64,000 bases of DNA from Microthyrium microscopicum. Taxonomy: Eukaryota; Ascomycota; Dothideomycetes; Microthyriales; Microthyriaceae. Of the stretch, positions 34,052 through 43,881 are shown piece after piece. Position numbers and translations under genes: made by a program. The stretch is from contig MU004242.1 in NCBI GenBank assembly GCA_010405405.1, positions 915,769 through 979,768 of the forward strand, given 5' to 3'. A model generated the notes under the pieces. That model saw nothing but the letters and a program-made list of their open reading frames with translations, was not told where the DNA came from and did not search any database. Every line of letters starts with the position of its first letter. Within the stretch, counting starts at the first letter, position 1.

Positions 34052-35302
34052 TCAAGACGCAATCCCTTGAGTCACCCGCTGCACATACTGGAGACGCAGC
34101 TTTCGCACTTCTGGATCAAACAAATTCTGGCCGTACTGCCGAGACGACCATTCCCATGCCAGAATGGTAGACTTCACGTCAGGCCACTGCAAGGTGATGC
34201 CATTCTCCCCCAGAGCAACGTGGAGATAGAGGAGGGTATTTGCATTCAGACCCTCTATCTCTCTAAAGGATGGCCAGCCAGCCTGCGAAATATCAGTATC
34301 GGGTGAACAAAGAGTGAACAGACATGAACGAACCAGGAATTCATCCAGTGCTTTGACAGCGTCAAAGATGGGTGAATTGATGTCGTATGGATTCGAGCCA
34401 AGTTTGGCCAGCTCAGTAAAATTGAGAGGAATGGCTATCTGGGCCTGCAACGCAACCACCTGATTGCGTAAAGTGTTATTCTGGCCTCGCACAGCATCTC
34501 CTTCATGTCGTGCGCTGTCTCTCTCATCTCGCAGACGGCCAACTTCGTCTTGTGCGGCACGTTCCGCGTCCCGCGCGCGAATAAGCTGAGCTTGAAGACG
34601 AATGATCTTGATAATCTGTTGGCCATATGTCGGGCTTGGCAAGGATATCTTCCAAGCGTCTGCTGCTATGCGTAGCCAGATATTAGCTCTTTGAGTGGTC
34701 CCCACGACATTATCATCGCGATACATTGGTAGAAGGAACACGTCCTCAAAGTCGAGCAAGCTAACAGTGCAAATGCCTCCAGGAGTTATTGGATTGTGCA
34801 AGGCGTATATGTAGAGATGGCCTTCGATTGGCAAGCACACTACCCGGCGCACTCGTTGTTGTGTGTCTAGTACGTTGGCAATCGTGATATCGGCAACGCT
34901 GAAGAGTCGAGGGTCTGACAATGACCCTGAGGATGAATCGATCTTCAGTGGTGATCTCAAGCTCGGCACTGAGGGTGGGGATCGTGGTCGACATTTGTTT
35001 GAGTCTTCCAGGGTCAGGCCGATGAGGTATGCAATTGAGCCCGGACCTTGCAGATTCCGCTCCGCTGCATTGAGAGGGAGAGGTGGATAGACATTGGTTG
35101 TAGACTTCAGCTTAGCATGACTGATGCGCAAGTATGTCATTACTGTGGGCATATGAGGCCAATCATACGCGTCCAGATTGTTATTGAACAGGAGGTTGCC
35201 AGCGATTCGACCATCTGACAGCACCCCATTAGTCACTGCCAGCTGACGAGCTGGGACTAGTGCAGCGGCTCGTGTTCGAGGCGTTATTCTGAGCTGTGCC
35301 AT
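34052..35302 (-). CDS. Paralogue C, with short coiled coil
   Basis: Exons 35302-34334 and 34282-34052 give 399 aa. The N-terminal domain contains LLFNNNLDAYDW, VRRVVCLP, YIYALHNP and DVFLLPMYRDD. A 60-residue coiled coil follows (RAAQDEVGRLRDERDSARHE), then ALDEFL, the intron, and AGWPSFREIEGLNANTLLYL to the end. The 51-nt intron is a multiple of three and has no in-frame stop, so the genomic frame reads through it; I call it an intron because it has GT/AG ends, a TACTGAT branch site and the same position as in genes A and B. The start is the ATG before AQLRITPRTRAA; an upstream extension is non-conserved. The shortest and least modified of the three. Confidence 0.85.
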   Translation of the reverse strand: MAQLRITPRTRAAALVPARQLAVTNGVLSDGRIAGNLLFNNNLDAYDWPHMPTVMTYLRISHAKLKSTTNVYPPLPLNAAERNLQGPGSIAYLIGLTLEDSNKCRPRSPPSVPSLRSPLKIDSSSGSLSDPRLFSVADITIANVLDTQQRVRRVVCLPIEGHLYIYALHNPITPGGICTVSLLDFEDVFLLPMYRDDNVVGTTQRANIWLRIAADAWKISLPSPTYGQQIIKIIRLQAQLIRARDAERAAQDEVGRLRDERDSARHEGDAVRGQNNTLRNQVVALQAQIAIPLNFTELAKLGSNPYDINSPIFDAVKALDEFLVRSCLFTLCSPDTDISQAGWPSFREIEGLNANTLLYLHVALGENGITLQWPDVKSTILAWEWSSRQYGQNLFDPEVRKLRLQYVQRVTQGIAS

Positions 35303-36154
35303 GGTATTGAAGTTCCAGTGGCAGAGTATGAGGGAATAGGGGAGTGTAGGGAGAATAGAGCACTCTTGCAAATAAAATGGGTGTGAGAATCTAGTTAAGT
35401 AAGTTAGAGACGAAGGGCTGAAATTAAGGTGCAAAAAGTAGGCAGTTAACTTCTTTTACCTTCGAAATATTTCTAAGGCTATTTGTGCTAAATAATCCAC
35501 GTGCCTAGGTATGTATGCATGTGGCTCTTTCCTTTAGTATGGAAAGAGGAAGGGAAGGAAAGAGCCTAGCAACATTAGCCAAGCATAGAGTTGGAAGGTA
35601 CGACGAGTCTTCGTACCAAGTGAGGGAGTAGCCACCGGTGGGCACCAGTTCTGGCAGGAACTGTGGGACTGTGCTTTAAGGTCAAATATCGAAGATATTT
35701 TGGCCATGTCATATCAATGCAGGTTATGTGATCCTCATCCTGGAATGAGGTTGGCAGAGGCAGGGGAGATTGAGGTTTTCTGTGAGATGGGCTGAGTTGC
35801 ATGAAGTGAGGGTAGAGACCCGAGAAGTGTGGGCTGTGATGATCGTTAGCAGATGGTTGAGACTCGAATAGATAATACATCACAGACTTCATGTTGACTG
35901 TTGAGCACGGCCAATATAGCATCCTCTAGGCGATCATAGTGGACACACACCGCTGACACTGGCTATTTTCTGTAGCGAGCGTCCATGAGAAGCAAAAGAC
36001 TGAAGAGCAACAAAGTCTTCTCGGAGGAAGGAAGATGGGAAGAGAAGTGTGGTAGAATTAGAGGAGCAAAGGCCGTGGTGATGTAGCATTGTGAGCCTAG
36101 AGGTTCTTTGAGGCAGTGAGAATTAGGCATCTCTACTCCGTCACTTCAACTCAG
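35303..36154. other. Intergenic region with 12-bp inverted repeat
   Basis: This is the 5' flank of paralogue C and the 3' flank of the DUF2156 gene. GGCTCTTTCCTT (35523-35534) pairs exactly with 35555-35566 across a 20-nt purine-rich loop. The ORF at 35575-35922 (-) is not supported. Otherwise nothing. Confidence 0.55.
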
Positions 36155-37873
36155 CTACTGAGGATCCCGTGAGGTCTTGGAAAGCATCCCACTCCCATTT
36201 GAAAAGCTGAACAGACTGTCCCTCGACTTTGAGAACTCCTCACTCTTCCTATCCGTCCACGCCATCAGCCCAGGTAACGGATTCGGGACCAGAGACTTCT
36301 TGAATACCGTTTTCCTCAACTTGATATTAGCAACGTGCATTACGGCGGCCATGTGGCGCCACCCAGGTATTCCAGGCGGAAATACCAAGTACAGACGTTG
36401 CTGTTGGTCTGGATCGGGCCGAAATTTGTCGTGATACACTTTCTTGGACGCAACGTGCAGTCCCTCGAAGATACGTTTGTGTACTTTGCGAGAGATGCTT
36501 TGAAATGCCTTGGGTATTCCTTCGATCTCTTGTAGATCGTCGAGAGGTTCGTAGCCCAGTGAGAGGTAGCTGACTTTGGCAGTGTTGAGCAGGGACATTG
36601 TTCCGTATATGAGCAAGTCAGTGATACCTTTTGGTGATCCTGGAGCGGCAACGTATGGGTCCAGATGGTAGCCCTTTTCTGCGCCGAGTAATCGCAAGGC
36701 CGCAAAGCCGTTGGGAAGACCACATCGATCTGTGGTATATATGTAGGTCATGAGCTCTGGCAATGCGAACGGATCGTATACCGTGATGTAAGCTTGTGGG
36801 CGACCAGACTCATTTCTTTCTTCCCGCCAGGCGTCGTATACATCAACAAGCTGTTGTTGTAGAATTACATCTTTTCCAAGAGCGGGTGTATAGACTTCGA
36901 GTTTGAGGCCGTCTCTTTTTGAGTCCAGGAGATTTCGAGCGGTTCTCGTTATTGATTTGCCAGCGTTGCTGTGAAGAACGGGATTCGTCATTGGATTGAG
37001 AACTCGCTCGAATGCGAAGCACATGGTGGTATACTTCTGGGCTCTCGCATACTCGACAAAAGTCTTTCCAGCTCCAAGGAATGCGAGTCCTAGGCCTGCC
37101 TTCTTCCGAAACTTCTCGAATTCTGCAAGGACAAATGGGAAGAGACTTGGAGGGCAAAGTGGATCTCCTCCAACGACCGCGATCTTGTTTTTGATCTTGT
37201 AATACAACGCAGCTCTTCTGTCTTTGGTGATAAAGAATACATAGCTCGGATCCAGGATCCCCATATGAGATACGCGACCATGTTTGAAAATCAATTCTTG
37301 AAGTGAAGCCAATGCAGTGAAATCGTTCAAGTCAAAAGTCTCCCGGCTTAGGTCCTTGGGTTTTTGCTCTTTCATTGACTTCTTCTCTTCTTTAGAAAGC
37401 TTTGGAATTGTCTCTCCAGCCTGCTCAAACTCGTTAATAAGACTGGGATCTGGTGATTCATCTTCCTCTTCTTCGATTGGAATGTTAGCAGCTTGGGGGA
37501 GCTTGACAAAGGCCACTCGATCAACCAAGTTGAGAGAATCCCCATACCTCTTTGGGTCTTTGACTAAGCCATTAGCCAAATCGCCACCTAGCTGTTCATG
37601 AAAGAGCTTTGCTGGTGCTTTTGGAGGCTTTGGGGCTTTGGGTGTTTTGACTTTGGCTTGCTTCGATGCTTTGGTACCATTTGTCGGTGTTGGGCTAGAC
37701 TCGGTCTTGGTATCCGAAGTATAAATTTTTGGGTCTTCAAGCGTTCCTGTGTCGTTGCTTGTAGTTGTAATCGAAGTGCTCTCCAGGTCAGAAGGGTTTG
37801 TGATAGTTATAATTGGAGCAGGAAAGGCAATATCAGGAACGATATCTTGGATACTAGAATCAGGCATTGACAT
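36155..37873 (-). CDS. Free-standing DUF2156 protein (MprF/LPG-synthase-like aminoacyl-tRNA transferase fold)
   Basis: This is a single-exon protein of 572 aa. DUF2156 domains of bacterial MprF move an amino acid from aminoacyl-tRNA to a lipid. In fungi, fusions with AspRS make ergosteryl-aspartate, and stand-alone DUF2156 proteins (ErgS) make ergosteryl-glycine. The domain runs from about residue 190: HGRVSHMGILDPSYVFF, then KIAVVGGDPLCPP, FLGAGKTFVEYARAQ, a C-terminal GWRHMAAVMHVANI-like helix and a basic end. The first 150 residues are Thr/Pro/Lys-rich and disordered, with a KTPKAPKPPKAP stretch. No synthetase domain and no membrane segment are present, so this matches the ErgS layout. I chose the ATG at 37873 (good context, 130 bp below a TATATAA on the same strand) over an ORF start at 38062. 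Confidence 0.82.
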   Translation of the reverse strand: MSMPDSSIQDIVPDIAFPAPIITITNPSDLESTSITTTSNDTGTLEDPKIYTSDTKTESSPTPTNGTKASKQAKVKTPKAPKPPKAPAKLFHEQLGGDLANGLVKDPKRYGDSLNLVDRVAFVKLPQAANIPIEEEEDESPDPSLINEFEQAGETIPKLSKEEKKSMKEQKPKDLSRETFDLNDFTALASLQELIFKHGRVSHMGILDPSYVFFITKDRRAALYYKIKNKIAVVGGDPLCPPSLFPFVLAEFEKFRKKAGLGLAFLGAGKTFVEYARAQKYTTMCFAFERVLNPMTNPVLHSNAGKSITRTARNLLDSKRDGLKLEVYTPALGKDVILQQQLVDVYDAWREERNESGRPQAYITVYDPFALPELMTYIYTTDRCGLPNGFAALRLLGAEKGYHLDPYVAAPGSPKGITDLLIYGTMSLLNTAKVSYLSLGYEPLDDLQEIEGIPKAFQSISRKVHKRIFEGLHVASKKVYHDKFRPDPDQQQRLYLVFPPGIPGWRHMAAVMHVANIKLRKTVFKKSLVPNPLPGLMAWTDRKSEEFSKSRDSLFSFSNGSGMLSKTSRDPQ

Positions 37874-39366
37874 TGTGTGAAGAGATAGAATGAGCTTGAA
37901 CTTGTCTGAGATAAAATAGGCCAGTAAGCTTGCAGAGATGCGATGGCAAACAACGGTAATCCTGGATTTGTGATGATCCGAATTATAGTTGTTACGCGGT
38001 TTATATAAAAACGACCTACTAGTAGGTAGTACACGTGTGGTTATTTCGCTTGGAGACTGCAAATCTTACATTGAGGCTGAGTTCGGAACAGCTGTTGTAA
38101 TAATTGGTTGGAATCTCCCAATCGTCTATAAAAAGTGTTAAACCTGGTGCCTATTTGACTCCTACAATGGCCAAATAGGATAAAGTCTGCGCCAGGATTT
38201 CCAGGCAGATTTAAACACGAGTGTAAGGGGAAGCGTACTAAGCCAAACTGGTGGCAGTTGACGAATTGCTTGCCGCAGCAAGAAATTCTAGCTTACATGC
38301 ATGAAAACACCAGGATTGATACGCTCCTGCTATCCCGATTTGTCGCTTTAGACGAAAGCATTGCCCGTTGCTACAACGTTGATCTAGAAGAGGGAAGTTA
38401 TGTGTAGTAAGACATGATATGAGCTGCATTGCGCCATTTGCGCGTCGCCCATCCAAAGCGCTGGAAACTATAGCCACTTCTCGTCATAAAATGCGATGGG
38501 AGACATCACATTTGATGGGGCCACGACATGTATTATCGACCGAATACAAGGCTTTATTCGATCACCAGCGCTGCTGAGCACCTGACAAGTTTTCTTGTAC
38601 TTGTTAATGTAGACCTGCGGACTCGGTTTTCCTTTGGGCTAGGACTTCACTGTGAACCGGGTCTGGGTGTTTTTGGGCCAAAGAAGATATGCATTAGAGA
38701 AGTCTATTTGGAGGGAAGGTAGCAGGTCTGACGATAAAGGAGGCGATTCACAATGAGGAGCAAGAGTGAAAGGATGTCTACACTTGGAGTTGAAGCAGAT
38801 TTGTAGGTTGAAGACTGGAGAGTCGAGAAACTGAAAACAGGAACGAAGCAACAGGTCAACTGTCAACAGCTTGTAGCGTGCATGGGCCACATCAAAGTCT
38901 GTGCGTGTGTTGTTCTTGGGTAAGCGCTTTGCCGCTGCTCTCTTCTTGATTGTTCAATCTTTCTTCGATATTTCTTGCAATCCTTCGAATCCTGCCCAGG
39001 ATAATGGATTACAGTATCAACGGATCGCAAAGCAACGGTCATCCCTTTGATAGCTTTGATCGCCATGGGTCTTGGGAGGGGGAGTCGAGTCTTGTCTGGA
39101 GCATACATCCCCTTTCGCCCAAAGCGGTTACCACTGGAGGTAGGCAGAAGCCATCCAGGCTTCACAGCCACCACGTCTTACCGCTACTCTAGGCTACTTA
39201 TCGTGACTCGATAGTCATGTCGAAATCATTCCTTCTGTTGCTATCTTGTGCATCGAATAGACGTATAAAATGATCCCCGACCCTTGGTCTTGGTTACTTC
39301 TCTGATTCAACTACTGCTACTCCCACTTGTAGCTTTAGCATTGTCCTATCTTCTCTAGAACTCGCC
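37874..39366. other. Intergenic region, divergent promoters
   Basis: This 1.5 kb stretch separates the DUF2156 gene (-) and the 1341-aa gene (+). It contains a TATA-like element for the former. Several ORFs under 110 codons are unsupported. The last 70 bases are CT-rich, as expected before 39367. Confidence 0.55.
38001..38010 (-). promoter_or_regulatory. TATA-like element upstream of DUF2156 gene
   Basis: On the minus strand this reads TTTTATATAA, about 130 bp upstream of the chosen start. Its position supports the 37873 start over the longer ORF. Confidence 0.45.
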
Positions 39367-42300
39367 ATGCCTTCGATTCAGCTGAATATCTCAAGAGTCC
39401 GTGATGGGAAACCATCCGACTTAATCACATACTTCAATGAGCTTCGAGAGGATCATTCCGACACTGCTGTCTACCAATCTTTTTCCAATGCTGTGGGAAA
39501 TGAAGAATTGCGACCAGGACTCTTCAGTATCATCTTTTCCTGGATGAAATCCATCGAAATCGTCGCTCTTTGCCTTCAATCCGAGAAATCGCAGTTCATT
39601 CGCAGGCAAGCCATCAAGCACTTTGGAAGAGCACTCGCCAAGCCTAAAGAATGGGAATCTGCGTGGCGAGCAGTTGGTGGATCTCAAGGTTTGGTAAATC
39701 TTTTTTCCAGAATCTCTGTTCTAGAAGTCAAGGCCTTGTCTGGCGCCATTGGTCGTTGCAACCGAGGCCAACATGACCTGACCAAGCGTGAGACGGTGAT
39801 AGAGGAACTTGTACATGCTCTAGTTCCATCGCATTATGGATCGCGTCTTCAAAGTCAGGATAAGCGACCAATTCAGCATCACTATGGCCGTATGGTGACA
39901 GCTTGCTCTTCTTTATTTGTTGAGACCTTACTCAAGACGGAGGACAAATCCAATCCCTTGTTCCAGAAATTACCAACGCAAAGACTTATCAGAACTCATC
40001 CCAATATTTTACAGGAGCGAATCCTTGAAACCATCACTGGGTCTGGTCCATCAGATCGGAATATCAATGATTATGTGATAGCATTCACTCATACGGAGCC
40101 ACCAAAAGCAACAGCTGATCCCAAAATATCTGCCTCCATGGCTTTTGCTGAGAAAATGCTACATATTCGTCTGGAGAGACTGGAAACTGTCCCTGAAGAT
40201 AAAAGCTGGCCTACCTTTTGGGGATTTTCGGAAACCGATCTCTTCAAGTCTCTCTTCCGCCGTTACACCAAGAAGAAGCTTCCTGAAGCTAAGATTCATG
40301 GACTCATTCTTCTGACACTGCGTTACATTGAACTCAAGCCAGACAAGAAACAAGACTTCAACTCAGGATATCCTGTTACTTCTCTGTGGCACACCATTCT
40401 TGAAAAGTGGAAAAGATTACCCGAGTTCTATGGCGATGCACTACAACTTGCTTTTCGACTTGAATTGGGCGGATCCCAAAGGTCACTATGTCAAGACTTT
40501 TTACGAGCCTCCCAACATCTCAAACTAGAAGGAGAGCGAAGATGGACACTCTTCCAGCTATTTTGTCTTCGCACCCCCAAAGTTGAGATCGACTTAAGCA
40601 CCACGAAGAGCTTCAAACCATTGGCAAAGATTCCTTGGTCTGTCGAGTTTTTCTACTACCTAGAGAAAGATCATTCCCTCGCTATATTAAAAGCTCTTTA
40701 CGCCATAAACAAGGAGTTCTCTTTCCTTAATGCTTCACACAGGAATACCATCCTCACCACCCAAGACATTCAATCACAAAGAAACTTCAACGCACTACTT
40801 CTCATCACAATACTTGAACGCGGATCGTATCCATCTCTTGAGCGTGCGGAGAACATGGTCAATGAACTGAGGAAGAAGGCCGCAACCTCCAAAGAACAGC
40901 CAGACAGAGCCGAGTTTGCAAAGGCCGCCGCGGATCTCGCCATAGCAAGCGGCGACCTGGATCTGTATGGCGATCTGATCACATGGCAGCAACGATATGT
41001 GAGAGACCCACTCACAGTGAAGGCAATCTTCTCACACAATGCTGTCGCGACCGCCGAAGGAATAGAGCTTTTGTCCGGCATGCCAAAGCCGCTGCCGCAG
41101 GATCTCACGCTGTCAGAGGCTGCGACCACAGTCAGTAAAGCCAATGAGATACTGCTCGAGTTCCAAAGCATAATGAAATTGGCCAAGAAGGAGCCATCTT
41201 TTCAGGCATACGACTGGCACGGGGTGTCGTCATTATTTGGATCGGCCCTCAGTGAAAGACTCGTGCAGACTCAGGAATTCCAGAAGAATATCAAACATTC
41301 AGAGTTAGACCTATACAGTGCCATATGGGTCGGAACACTTGACATGCTTGGAAGTGTAAATTCCGATTTCCTCCACCAAGCTCGCGGCACGATGAACGCT
41401 ATTTTCAAGACTTTGCCGCCTAGCGCTATAGCTACTGCTAGCAAAGCAATGCTACAAAACGGTAGCGAGCGTCGCAAGAGACAAGATCGACAGCCTGAGG
41501 ATGATACCCTGGAGATCATTTCCTACGAGATTCTCCTACAGCTCGCCAAAAGCGATAAGCCTGAACTGGCACAGCGACTAGTCCTTCAAACCATTCTCGA
41601 TCGACCAGATGCTAGCTCTTGGCACCGGTTGTTGCTTTCACCAGGATTCATGAAGAAGCTCTCGGCCAACGATGCACAGCGAATGTTGCTGGCCTTCGCC
41701 ACCGCTATCGGGGAGAAACTGGAAGAGCAATCATACGTTAAAGTAGGCGAAGCAGCCCCAGCTCGCTCTGCACCGCCTCAGTCTTTGGTCAAAGTCACGA
41801 CTGTCAAGTATCTTGCACAACTTCTGGACAATGCCGAGTTCATTTCGGCCGACGCGGCAATCGATGTTCTGGTTGAATTGTTCAAAGCTGGCACTCATCG
41901 AGATATCCGTCTTGCCACTCTCGACAGTCTTCTTAGCCTGCTCAACAACATATGTGGTGGATCGGATGACAGCTGGAAATCGAATCCACAAATGGAAAAG
42001 ATCTTATTCGCCTTAGATACCGTTGTGCCTGTAATCGGTAGCATCAACGAAAATCGGCCACCTAGTGCCGCGGATTGGGCCGAAGCTAAGGAAACAGGGA
42101 CTCTTCCTAGCATTGTTGATGCCTCGCTGGTCATCCCGCCTTTGATGAATGCCGTATTTGCTGCTTGTTCCAATCATTCTAGATACAAGAATCTGGCGAA
42201 GCTAGCTGATGTTTTCGTCTCCCGATATATCGTACCCACGGTTGCTCACTCCAAAGCAGAACATACGAAGTGGCTCACCTTGTTCCTAGTCAAGTACAAT

Positions 42301-43392
42301 CCCCACCTCACCGTGAAGGACATCCCATCAACTCCGCTCAGTGTAGAGATCTGGCACTGGTCTCTGCAAAACTACTGGAAATACATGCCTCAGACCGTGC
42401 TGGACGATTACAACAAGCACATTGTCATGACTATCGCACCATCGTCCTCTCTCACTGAGTTTAATCGTTCCCTAAAAGATGACATTGATGTTCGAAATAC
42501 GCCCGAAGTCCAACACTGGCTCTCTGTGTACGGCCAAGATTCATCCACCGCATCCTCCCGCGCCACGGAAACCCAATTCCTGCTAGAGCACGCGCATTTT
42601 GGCTACGAATCGTCTGTAGTAACCGATGGCATCTCTTTCAACCATGTGCGAGACATTATCAATTCCCATGCGGAGCTATTTCTTGACGGACCGGAAAGGT
42701 TTAGGCGTGTCTGGTCTATACTTGCCGAAGACTGCTCGCCTTCGAAGAAAGGTATTTTCCAAAACGATAGAGTACTATCTCGGACTCATTTTGCGGCGTG
42801 GCAAACAACCGGGAAAGTCATATTGGAAGATCTAATTGAGCTCGTGGCCACTCGCAAAAGAAAGGATCCGCGTAGGATCCTTCCATCAACGCTTAAGCCA
42901 CGATTGCATCTGTTACCGTACCCGTATCACCCTGAGCCGGCGCAGCTTGAACAGGAGTGCAGTGCGCTGGCAGGCGAGCTAGAAGGCTTGTTAGTTGAGC
43001 TACTCAAAGGCCAAAATAACGCCCTTCGCTGGCCAAAGATTGCCGAGGACGCTCGTACTGTTTCTAGCTTTCTCGTGACAGATGAGGAACGTATTCAGGT
43101 TGCAATTTGCCTTGGGAGCTCGATTGGGAGGCTTGATACTGAGGCCAGTTCGGAGAGAATTGCTCTTGACCTGGTCAAACTTTCGGTCGCTTTCTCGCTC
43201 ATGGAAAACCGCACACAGTACTTCAAGAAGACACCTCAAGCTAATTTCTCTCCAGCCAAACTGAAGCTTATCGAACAGTTAAAGGAGTGTGCGAGGCTTT
43301 GGGAGAAGCACTCTGATGAAGGCGTTCGAGACATGGTATTCAGATGGAAGGACGATCACCAAGATCTCTGGACTAAACTCATGAAAGCTTAG
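39367..43392 (+). CDS. Large intronless all-helical protein, 1341 aa, unknown
   Basis: This is a single uninterrupted frame, the longest in the window, starting MPSIQLNISRV in good context. It predicts as alpha-helical throughout. Segments such as FRLELGGSQRSLCQDFLRAS, the following helices and SADAAIDVLVELFKAGTHRD look like HEAT/ARM-type repeats, with a stretch of Glu/Lys-rich helix around 510-530 and RRKRQDR near 700. I recognise no catalytic motif, signal peptide or membrane segment. Proteins of this build are usually scaffolds or adaptors in large complexes. Conserved-hypothetical proteins of this size are known across Pezizomycotina. Gene length without an intron is unusual beside multi-exon neighbours. 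Confidence 0.85.
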   Translation: MPSIQLNISRVRDGKPSDLITYFNELREDHSDTAVYQSFSNAVGNEELRPGLFSIIFSWMKSIEIVALCLQSEKSQFIRRQAIKHFGRALAKPKEWESAWRAVGGSQGLVNLFSRISVLEVKALSGAIGRCNRGQHDLTKRETVIEELVHALVPSHYGSRLQSQDKRPIQHHYGRMVTACSSLFVETLLKTEDKSNPLFQKLPTQRLIRTHPNILQERILETITGSGPSDRNINDYVIAFTHTEPPKATADPKISASMAFAEKMLHIRLERLETVPEDKSWPTFWGFSETDLFKSLFRRYTKKKLPEAKIHGLILLTLRYIELKPDKKQDFNSGYPVTSLWHTILEKWKRLPEFYGDALQLAFRLELGGSQRSLCQDFLRASQHLKLEGERRWTLFQLFCLRTPKVEIDLSTTKSFKPLAKIPWSVEFFYYLEKDHSLAILKALYAINKEFSFLNASHRNTILTTQDIQSQRNFNALLLITILERGSYPSLERAENMVNELRKKAATSKEQPDRAEFAKAAADLAIASGDLDLYGDLITWQQRYVRDPLTVKAIFSHNAVATAEGIELLSGMPKPLPQDLTLSEAATTVSKANEILLEFQSIMKLAKKEPSFQAYDWHGVSSLFGSALSERLVQTQEFQKNIKHSELDLYSAIWVGTLDMLGSVNSDFLHQARGTMNAIFKTLPPSAIATASKAMLQNGSERRKRQDRQPEDDTLEIISYEILLQLAKSDKPELAQRLVLQTILDRPDASSWHRLLLSPGFMKKLSANDAQRMLLAFATAIGEKLEEQSYVKVGEAAPARSAPPQSLVKVTTVKYLAQLLDNAEFISADAAIDVLVELFKAGTHRDIRLATLDSLLSLLNNICGGSDDSWKSNPQMEKILFALDTVVPVIGSINENRPPSAADWAEAKETGTLPSIVDASLVIPPLMNAVFAACSNHSRYKNLAKLADVFVSRYIVPTVAHSKAEHTKWLTLFLVKYNPHLTVKDIPSTPLSVEIWHWSLQNYWKYMPQTVLDDYNKHIVMTIAPSSSLTEFNRSLKDDIDVRNTPEVQHWLSVYGQDSSTASSRATETQFLLEHAHFGYESSVVTDGISFNHVRDIINSHAELFLDGPERFRRVWSILAEDCSPSKKGIFQNDRVLSRTHFAAWQTTGKVILEDLIELVATRKRKDPRRILPSTLKPRLHLLPYPYHPEPAQLEQECSALAGELEGLLVELLKGQNNALRWPKIAEDARTVSSFLVTDEERIQVAICLGSSIGRLDTEASSERIALDLVKLSVAFSLMENRTQYFKKTPQANFSPAKLKLIEQLKECARLWEKHSDEGVRDMVFRWKDDHQDLWTKLMKA

Positions 43393-43881
43393 AGGAACAT
43401 AACGTTAGTTCTTATCAAGGGGCGATTTTCCCACACTGATCGATTAAGCTCCATGCAAATGAAGTAACTTCCCCAGAAATGTGCCAGGGCCATTGAGCAG
43501 CTGAGCTTTGTCAACTTCTCAATGCGTACGAAGCAATCGCTTATATGACAGGCACATATGGAATACCCTAATGCTGATTGGTGGGGAGTATTTCTTATTC
43601 TAAACTCTAATATGGCATTTCATATACCCTAGTGCCCTTCAATAATTATTCGATGCGCTGGGGCTTCGGGCCCTTATCCTGAGATTTGTAGAAACTCAAA
43701 TGTAGACCACGATTGCTTGGAGGACTTCTTTTCTTACTACCGACCATCTGGCTTGCCATATTCTAACTCCATACGTTCTTTAATCGGTGGTCACAGAGCT
43801 TCCTTCATTTAGCATTCCTTTCTAGTAGATTGGCGAAACGAAAGCAACTCTATCGCTCGAACGAAGTCCTTCATAGTCGCG
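43393..43881. other. Intergenic spacer, no gene seen
   Basis: The 3' flank of the 1341-aa gene and the promoter of the cytochrome-domain gene, both plus-strand. AT-rich, nothing else recognised. Confidence 0.55.

Noticed and set aside
35575-35922. Minus-strand ORF of 115 codons
   Set aside because: No features; overlaps the promoter side of paralogue C.
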